A DNA stretch of 64,000 nt, taken from positions 62,001-126,000 of the forward strand of contig CAJQUW010005716.1 in assembly GCA_907163375.1 (NCBI GenBank), in the 5' to 3' direction. Of this stretch, positions 45,985-54,573 are shown in pieces (the stretch's first letter is position 1; the number at the start of each line of letters is the position of its first letter). The stretch is from Prostheceraeus crozeri. Taxonomy: Eukaryota > Platyhelminthes > Polycladida > Euryleptidae. The position numbers and the translations under genes are program-made. Below the pieces are notes generated by a model. That model did not search any database. It saw only the letters and a program-made list of their open reading frames with translations, and had not been told where the DNA came from.

Positions 45985-46267
45985 AGTCTCCTCTTGAATA
46001 ATGTAAGAAACAAGACCTCTGCATGAAACCAGAGCCCAAACTGTTAAATATCTTGTAGTGCAACTTTTATTTGCAATGCGAACGTGGGGATCCAGTTTCC
46101 AAAAGTAAATCTCTTAAAAAGTACAACGTACTCTTTGCTGGGCAGTCCTTATCGAACATGTCTCTATATTTTTCTGCTACTTGTGCAGGACTTTTAAATG
46201 AAATCATTCAAGACGCCAAATATACTTTTTCTTCAATCTGTAAATCACCCATCACGCACAGCAGCTA

Positions 46268-46591
46268 ATGTTGCAGTCACAAATGCTACAGACGCGCGCC
46301 GTACGATTTCTCAGGTTTCTCTCGGTTTCATGCAGAGGTCTTGTTTCTTACATTATTCAAGAGGAGACTATGAACGCGGAAAGATACATAGACAATGTTG
46401 TTGTTCCACTTGTAATACCATATTTTACTCGTCGTACTGGAAGAGATATGATCTTTCAGCAAGATGGGGCTTCATGCCATTATGCAGCAGATGTGAGAAA
46501 CGTGCTAGATCAGCATTTTTCAAGGACGATGGATTGGCCGAAGAGGGCCAGTCGAATGGCCAGCACGTTCTCCGGATTTGACTGTGTGTGA
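46268..46591 (+). pseudogene. Mariner-like transposase 3' half, right arm
   Basis: Identical transposase segment on the plus strand, beginning MNAERYIDNVVV at 46370 after spacer-derived codons, with the same frameshift before WPARSPDLTVCD. An ORF that starts in the spacer at 46268 adds unrelated residues, so that start is not the ancestral one. Transcription through both arms would produce a long hairpin RNA. Confidence 0.75.
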
Positions 46592-47111
46592 TTCATTTCT
46601 TTGGTCCTATTTGAAAGACAAAGTGTTTACTCCTGGAGAACGATTTGCTAATCTCAACAATTTAAGAAATAAGATCACCCAAGAAATTGAAAATATCGAT
46701 TCACTACTGCATTTCGTGATTGAGCCAACAGAATAGACCGATGTATAAAGGCCAATGGACTTCATTTTGAATAAATTTGTGTGAGTATTGTTCCTTAGAC
46801 TATTATCGTGTATACCTCCGCTTGTATAGACATAGTTATTTGTTTTTCAATTCAAATAAAATATTTGTGTTACATTGCCCAGACTCCAAGGACTTTTTGA
46901 GTACCCGGTATAAAAAAATTGTAGAATTAAGGAGGGCATTATCGAGAAATGAGCGAGCGAGCGGCATTTTTTGATGATTTTGAGCGGTGAGCGAGCGAAA
47001 GGATGATTTTGAGGAACTGAGCGCGGAGCGAGCGAAAGGGCGATTATGAGCAAATGAGCGATGAGCGAGTGAAAGCGGAATTTAGATCCGCTCAAAAATA
47101 CTGGTGCCCAC

Positions 47112-47939
47112 ACGTGTATACATGTATAGCCTAAGCTTTATAGTTTCTCTACGGCACCAATTTTCATTATCTTAACTAAACGTCCATCATTATCAAAATT
47201 ATTGCCATTAATTTCTTTAGTAGCATGTATAAAGTACGCACTCGTGAAAGACAAAGAAAATGTTTGCTTGCTACTAGAGCATCTGAATGCACAGCATCCC
47301 AGTACACATTTTGAAATTGAATTCCCGACGAATGATGACAATAGTACGTCTCCTGGGTTAGAATTCTGCAAAAAATTGAATAGAGAATGACGTTTATTTT
47401 TCGAATGTCCTCAATAATATGAAGCGTGAGGAATGTACAACATTTCAAAGTAAAAACACTCTTCATTACAAGACAAAAATACTTTCGTTAATATAAAGAC
47501 ACCAACAAAAGTGATGAACAACAAGTCAGTTTACAATGTTACTTTAGGCTGAAACCGCTGTTTGATGATCTAGCCATAGGTGCCATTAATGGGGGCACAA
47601 AATGATGAAGACGGTGGGTTTCGTCATTTGCCATGCGTCAATGTGCGAAGAAAGCATTTTTGTGCATCATGATTCCTATTTCCAAACAAGCAGAAAACAA
47701 AATTTCATCATTTTGAAAAATTGCGAACTGTAAATATATGCACAGATTTATCAGCTTTAAAAAAACATGAGTACGAATTCAACGAAATACTATATCATCA
47801 CAATTATCATGATAAATGACGAGAAAGACCAACACAATGCGAAAATAGCAAAAGCTAAGGCATACTGATTTCCTGTATTTTCCAATTCCGTATGCTTCCC
47901 ACTAAATTGATAATCAACCAAAAAACATATTCCGCCGAG
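47112..47939. other. No gene recognised
   Basis: AT-rich DNA with overlapping short open frames on both strands and no recognisable domain. Confidence 0.4.
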
Positions 47940-48545
47940 AAAATGCGAACATCAGATTAACAACAAAAATAGAACATTGAGAGGTGACTTGAAAAATAGA
48001 AATGCAACTCTAGATTGCTCTTTAAAAGATTGCCCCATTATACATAGATACATCTGCAATCGAAAAAACGTAGTGTGTAAACTGACATGCGATTCCTGTA
48101 TAAACTTCTACATTGAAAGCACCACAAGAACACTCCATATCAGATGCAGAGAGCATTCCACAAACTCTTACCTCATCATGTACAAGCATTTTCAAAATTG
48201 TCACACACCACATTTTTTAACAACAATACTATTGTATAACCCATGATCCAGATGAAGCCAAATTACGTTGTAGAGGAGCCTTACTGATCTACAAATTGAA
48301 CCCAGAAATCAATGGTAAATCTGAACTCGAACATTACGGAGATCTACGTTGTAGGCCGAAATATCTCTCGCCGATGAACGATTGTTTTTCAATTACGGAG
48401 ATTTTCATTTTATGTGGTGATACAAAATACTTTCTATCGTACTGCATCACTTTATCATTATTCACTTCACTTCCTCTTTCTCCTTCCTTAACCCCTCTTC
48501 CTCTTCGTAAGAATATAGCCAATTTCTATTGTCTTTGCTATTGAT
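47940..48545 (+). pseudogene. Penelope-like element 3' fragment with pLTR motif
   Basis: The frame at 47977-48246 reads MRGDLKNRNATLDCSLKDCP (Cys-rich linker) and ICNRKNVVCKLTCDSCINFY, IESTTRTLHIRCREHS, a GIY-YIG core with YIG read as YIE as in the 38-kb copy. Downstream at 48341-48385 is GATCTACGTTGTAGGCCGAA, ATATCTC, with a CTAC/GTAG stem followed by GAAA as in hammerhead cores. Nearly the same block is at 58197. RT is absent. Confidence 0.65.
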
Positions 48546-48691
48546 AAACGTTGCCCAATAATATCTGTCTCATACTTAGATTCTATTCCGTTTCTTTTAC
48601 TCAGATTTGCTTATTACTCATGATATCTTATTATTGTGCAAAATTGAGCTATGGTACAATGAGGAAAAGAGAGGGCGACAATGTGTCCCGT

Positions 48692-51046
48692 GATATAAGA
48701 CTGTTGTATCGATATGGCAGCATTACTGGTGTCATATCGATACAATAGTCTTATTATTTATGAGATGTCTGTTTCCGTCATTACTGGTGTCTGAAATCAC
48801 CATAGAAATTAACAATACCATAGAAAGTCCTAGAATGGAAATTGCATGAAAATTATGGCACACTCCGGGGGAACTCAGTTGGGGCAAAAAGAAAATTGTA
48901 CGAGCTGGTTTCCTTGCTTTCTGGTTAGCATTTATGTTTATCAAGGCAATTTGTGATCTGGATTGCTGCCCCATGTCCAAAGAGCATGTACACAAAAGCA
49001 ATAATGAATCTACAAAATACTGCAGCGACAGGATGACAAAGAAGGAAATCCTTTTAAACGTTTTGTACGTTCATCATTTTGAAATATCGCTCCTATAATC
49101 TATCAAGAGTATAATCAGACACATATGCAACTTTTGATGTCGATTTACAGTGCATGCATTACTCTAGCTTGAAATCAGAGGCCAATAAATCTTTGGGTAT
49201 TCATTTTACTTTAAAGGGATCCTGTTCATTATATTTGAACAATTTTCAAAATCTCTGCATGCATCCGAATATCAGCTGCCAATATATCATCAAATTATAT
49301 CACGTAAGTCATTCAATGATTAATTGAGTTCCAGCGAAATTCTATTTATCTGAGAAATGATTGTAGGTAAAGAAGATTTTAAGTGTGTTTATTCCAGAAA
49401 AACACTAGGTTTCTTAACCGCTTGACCGAGAAATTATCCAATAATTAGAATTTTTATCTGTGAATTCTTGAGATGTTCTTCCAACCAGTACAGCGACCAC
49501 TTTCAATATCACTCTGTGAGCCAAATTTTAATTCGTATTCCAGTGTTGAAAAATTGTATAATAGTTGTCAATGACTGGCACAAATAGATACAGCATGTTA
49601 ATTCATGGAATACTAGGCTATTTCACATGATACAATACCACCATCTCACTGAAATTCTCTTCATGAAGATCTTGTGATTTGCTGTCAACAACTTCCACAA
49701 CCAACTTGGCAAATGGTTTGACTGTGATATAATGTTCTAGATCGAATCTCATCTACAAACCATAGATTTTTCCATGTGCCATCATTGTACATAGACAAGA
49801 TATCAAACTTCCATTCTACTGTACTATTATCTACTTCTATGGAAATCACTGATTCACATAGAAGAACTATGTGAACTTCTTCTTTATGTGGACTTTCTAT
49901 GGTATTGTTAATTTCTATGCTGATTCATAAAGACAGGTTTCTCTAAGATATCAATGTCCCATTCGATATCAAGGGAAAATCTCATGGCTTCAGTTCAATA
50001 GATCATTTCATAACCAGCCGTCTTAGCTCACTGACGCATTTAGAGCAGTAGATTTTTGAACAATTTATTAACAAATTCAATTACATTTTCACAATATGGA
50101 AATCAATATGTAGGCAGTTGATTAGATGACATGATGATAATATATTGAAATGTCCAAGATTATAGCATTATTGTGTTTTATCTTCTGAGCAATACAAAAT
50201 TACCATCACGAGAAACTGGGCGTAGATGCTTTGAAATTGTCTACTACTTCCGCTAAAATCATGACATAGCGAGAATCCATTTCCAACATTTCATGGACTC
50301 TATCATTTGAAAAGAGATTTTTATCGAACTTTTCTATCATTTCAAACCCTAAATTGTGCAATCTTAACAGAACTATTAATTCGAGCAATGAGCAAATGCA
50401 TTCAATGGTTTTGTCGTCAATATCTCTTGGCTACACTCTTCCGATGCGTATTTATCTATTGACAACAACTCTCTTTATAATTTTTATATTATCAGCGACT
50501 TGAGACTTTGTTCACCAAATTAAATTCTATATTTCAAATGCCAAATTTTACAGAAGCAATGCCAATGTAGAACAGAGGAAATGCACTATGAAAGGCCTAT
50601 TTTAAAGGTTGTACACAGTGATACGAGTGTATGATTTTTGAAACTAAACAATATTTTTATCAGGAAGAAACTTCATACAATTCATAGTTTGAAGGAAAAT
50701 TTATAAAAGAGGCCATCCCCTATCGATCTGAAATGGTTCGTCAAAGACACTTCAACATTTTATTTGCAAGAATGACACAATGATGAAACGAAAACAGAGG
50801 TAGAAGAAATAAAATGTGATAGTGGAAAAACATAAGATTCTCACATGTAGTACTGTATATGAAATTGATAATTGCTTTGTATTCTTTGAAATTTTACAGT
50901 ATGTTTAGATATCTATTTATAGGTAGCAGATGAAGTCACCTTTGATGTCTATTTCCGACATTACTGGTGTCCTTTTGCACTGAATGCATAAGAGGAAATT
51001 TTGAGTTATCTTTAACAAAACGACATTACTGGTGTCAAATCTCATA
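48692..51046. mobile_element. 2.36-kb insertion with hairpin, short inverted ends and paired CATTACTGGTGTC words
   Basis: Begins with a hairpin of 22-bp arms (48695-48716 and 48733-48754, one mismatch). ATTATTTATGAGAT at 48753 is mirrored by ATCTCATAAATAAT at 51039. CATTACTGGTGTC occurs twice near each end (48721, 48779, 50959 and 51024). It contains another element at 48801-49919. No coding capacity is recognised and the superfamily is unknown. Confidence 0.5.
48801..49919. mobile_element. 1.1-kb element with perfect 29-bp terminal inverted repeats
   Basis: The first 29 bases (starting CATAGAAATTAACAATACCA) are exactly mirrored at 49891-49919. Just inside the left end are CTAGAATGGAAATTG and a G-rich block (48857-48886) that also occur in the 260-bp MITE at 1578-1837. 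No transposase is recognised and no target duplication was resolved. Confidence 0.65.
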
Positions 51047-51562
51047 AATAATGATGGTATCTGTATCTATACATGTGAAAAATATTTAAGAAATCTCAAT
51101 CAGCGTATATCTGCATGTGTATTCATAGCATTGCTGCCCGCTTTTTTCCTACATTGCTGCTCAGTCTATTTCAATTACGCGCCCTCAAATGTCCTACATT
51201 GCTTCCCTCAAAAATCCATGTAAATGTTGTATTGTTAATTCAATGGGACGCAGATTGCAGTTTTTTGGCAAATAATTAATTTTCTATGCTTTTGACCTAT
51301 TTGACCTACTTTCATTTCGGAGGCATTCCTACTACATATGCGCTACACCAAACAAAATGATGTGTATTTTTCATCATCGTGATCAATGTATCAACGAGAT
51401 GGTTACTCAGAATAATGATTGAATTTTTTTCATGTCATGGTTTTCAGGTATGACATTTTTGAAATACAGAATGAATGTCAACATAACATTATGTGAAATT
51501 GCACAAAGACTGATCAATATTACAGATGATTAATTAATGGATTTAGTAAAACCAGACCAACA

Positions 51563-53169
51563 TACCGTAAACGCTCTAATAAGCACCCCTCTCCATTAAA
51601 CGCCCTTCCTCTCGTGTTTGAATGAAATGTGTTTCACTTGCGCATTGGGAAAATCTAGAGAATGAACAATGACTTTAAATATCCCGACTAATATTTAAAG
51701 TCATTGAGAATGAACCATTTCGGCTATTATTATCTCTGGCTACAAGCGCGTTGATGGCTAGCATCACCGATTTCTATTGGTGCGAAGGATGCCGCAATGA
51801 TTCTAGGTAGCTGCACGAGCCTTTTGCAAGCACTAGACGTTTGCTAGAGCAAAACATTTGAGGCTCACTACGTGCTGCTCTACGAAGACTGGGTCAATTC
51901 CGTTGTCTGCACATTCGAAAACGGCACGAAATCGGGCAATCCTCATCCTCTAAGCAAACTCGTCTTGTGTCAATAGGTCGTCGAAGCTTGGAAGTTAGTA
52001 CCCAAGGAGATGATAAGTAAGTCCTTTCTCATCTGCGGACGATTGGATGGCTCGAATGATGATGAATACTAGTCCGCAGCCAGAACGAGTTTCTGCAGGG
52101 AACGAGGCCGAATTTGAGATTTTCACAAGTGATGTACACCCTATGCCTGCTACGAATCATCACGTCTGCCGAGTTCTAGTGAGTTCCTCTTCTTGTCAGA
52201 CACGATCAAAGAAAAACACATGTAAATCCAATGGGACGCAAATTGCAGTTTTTGGTAAAAATGAAATGTTCTTTGTTTTCTCTTATCAGCTGAAAACGTA
52301 TTAAGTCTAGAGTAATAATTTTTGGCATGGAATGTCTTCAGGTCATTTCCTTTGATGTGCATGTGCTATTAACATGCTTCTGATCGACAATGTATGTGAG
52401 AATGTACTTGAATCTGGATAAAGTTGCTCAAAATGTTCGTGTTTGCCAACATGAAGAGCGCCAAATCTAAATGTGTTTAGCATTATAGACAGGGGTGCAT
52501 CAGCATGAAAGGACATTTCATGAGCCAGACATTTCATGCCAAAAATTATCACTCTGGGCTTAGTACTCTTGGTTTAATCGGAGAAAACATACAAAACTTC
52601 ATTTTACCCAAAAACTGCAATCTGCGTCCCATTGGATTTACATGTGCTTTTCTTTGATCTTATCTGACAAGAAGAGGAACTCACTAGAACTCGGCAGACG
52701 TGATGATTCGTGGTAGGCATAGGGTGTACATCACTTGTGAAAATCTCACTTTCGGCCTCGTTCCCTGCAGAAACTCGTTCTGACTGCCGCACTATACGGT
52801 TTGTGTCCGACCTGCGGTTGCAACAACGACTGAAAACTGCGATGGATTCAACACAATTGCACGACATGGAAAACGAAGTGTCATCAAGTGATGAAAATGC
52901 GATATCCATCGCATCTAACAAATTTGACTCTGACCCTCAATGAACAATCAGAATGATATACACAAAATGTCATGCTTAACATTAATTTTGCAAAGATCGA
53001 TGATTAAAAATATAACGATTCGATTCTGGATAAAATGGACGGTATTATTCTCAGAAAATTTTATTTCTTTGTTCCGAAAATTATGGGCTTAACTTAAATA
53101 GACGCCCTTCCTAAAAGCCGCTTTTTAAATAGGGGCACCGGGGCGCTTAGTAGAACATCTACGTCAGTG
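51563..53169. mobile_element. Pogo-like non-autonomous element with internal inverted arms
   Basis: Left end ACCGTAAACGCTCTAATAAG, CACCCC is matched by the reverse complement of the right end (GACGTAGATGTTCTACTAAG, CGCCCC). AAACGCCCTTCC and AGACGCCCTTCC lie subterminally. CTAATAAGCGCCCC-type ends are typical of pogo/Tigger-derived repeats. Inside are inverted arms at about 52073-52345 and 52518-52790, each encoding the same peptide in mirror image (SERVSAGNEAESEIFTSDVH). No DDE motif is recognised. Confidence 0.5.
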
Positions 53170-54573
53170 TTTTACAGAATGATAAAAAATAAAAATAAAA
53201 TAGAGCATAAGGTTGCAGTCGCGAAAGCAGGCACGATACCTGGCAGAATTTTGCATAGGAATGTAATGTATCCGGTTGATCACACTCTAGTAATGACAGC
53301 AACGAGAAAATAAGTTCTATTTGTTAGCCATTTAGAAGTAGTTGATTTATCTCATTACAGAATAATTTTGTAATTTTCCTACAATAACAGTTGCTTCTAG
53401 CAGAGCTAGCTTCCACTTTCATCAATAAACAGGTACGAGTATTCATTAATGAGACTTCTGTTCATAATAAGCTGGTTGTTTAATTTTCAAACAGCAATTT
53501 GAAGAGGGGAGAAATGATGAACATTATTGATGACAACTAAGTAGGCCTGAGTGCTGTTTGTTACGTGAAGAAAACTTTAACTGCTGTCAATTGACACAAG
53601 GTGTAGTGAACTATGAGAAATGACTAAAAAATCTCTGATTGAACAAAATTTTAATCTAACACTTGCTTCGTATCAATTCCCATCCAGTCACGCAATTGGA
53701 TAAATTAGTTCTTGATTACATAACTACAAACAAGAAACATTAAATAACCTAAGTCGTAATATTCAACTGATCTAACCAACGTATCTGCATACATCATTCA
53801 TAGCTCTCTGAACTGCTGTATTTTGACTAACTAACGTATCTGTAATGAACTCACAAAATTGAGCACAAGATCTCCATATTTATCTTATGTATCATGTCAT
53901 TTGTAAGTAGGTATAATGAGCTCTTAATGTCTTCAAACGCTTTCATTCAATCATATGAGGAGTTGAAATATTAGCAAAACACATTTTTGCGTTTTATGAG
54001 CGTTTATGAAATATCCACTTTTGTTAGTTACGTTAGTTAGTCAAAATAGCGTCGATATGTAGCTCGCTAAGGTGACGCGACAATTTGTCAAAAATCATTT
54101 TTCATCCAAGGTAGAGCTCTAGCTCCACCTAGTACGCACAAAGAATCATAACTATCGAATGTGCCATCGTTCAACAAAATGGCTGCCCTCAATTAGCCCA
54201 TTAATAGAAATTCATTACCACGTTCATATCATATTACCACGCAGGAAAAGTAAAGAAATCGATTGCATGTCCATTAGAAAACTTTTCAACCTGAAGGCAG
54301 AGATCCGGAGACGAATTTTTATAAAATTCTCGACCCATATGCTTTGCCACCATCAACTACATGTAGTTCAAATTGAAATCGAAATATATTGTCAAATTGT
54401 AATTAAATAATTATGGCACCTGATAGTGGGAATCATCAACTTGTAGACACAGAAGGCTGCGCAATGTCATGCATTATGAATATTTAGGCTCCCTACTCTT
54501 TCTTCTGTAAATAATTTAAATTTCATGAATAGTATGCCAATTCAAGTTTAACCTCCGCAACTGTTTCATCAAG
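53170..54573. other. Intergenic, 3' side of the receptor gene
   Basis: AT-rich with only short open frames and no element recognised. It probably contains the receptor's 3' untranslated region next to 54573. Confidence 0.4.

Larger units (their letters stand above)
45444..46910. mobile_element. Mariner element rearranged into a perfect 587-bp inverted repeat
   Basis: The arms 45444-46030 and 46324-46910 are reverse complements in exact register around a 293-bp spacer, and I found no mismatch. Each outer end is TACCGGGTACTCAAAAAGTC, with the TA serving as the mariner target dinucleotide. Each arm carries the same 3' half of a mariner-like transposase ORF. The element therefore has two right ends and no left end, like a fold-back derivative. 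It sits within the hAT-like element near its right end. Confidence 0.85.
40373..47103. mobile_element. 6.7-kb hAT-like DNA transposon, bounded by an 8-bp target duplication
   Basis: The left end CAGTGTTTTTGAGCG (40373) is mirrored by CGCTCAAAAATACTG ending at 47103 (one base different). GTGCCCAC lies directly outside both ends (40365-40372 and 47104-47111), the 8-bp duplication expected of hAT. Both subterminal regions (40390-40520 and 46935-47095) are packed with GAGCGAGCG/TGAGCGAGC words, like hAT transposase-binding repeats. No hAT transposase is recognisable inside. A LINE fragment and a palindromic mariner have inserted into it. It is either a large non-autonomous element or a badly decayed one. 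Confidence 0.75.
48631..51234. repeat. Repeat copy split by a 2.36-kb insertion
   Basis: 48631-48691 and 51047-51234 together match the uninterrupted copy at 57700-57981 (shared AATTGAGCTATGGT, GACAATGTGTCCCGT, then AATAATGAT, ATATCTGCATGTGTATTCAT and CAAATGTCCTACATTG). The intervening 48692-51046 is absent from the other copy, so the latter serves as a read-out of the empty site. Confidence 0.65.
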
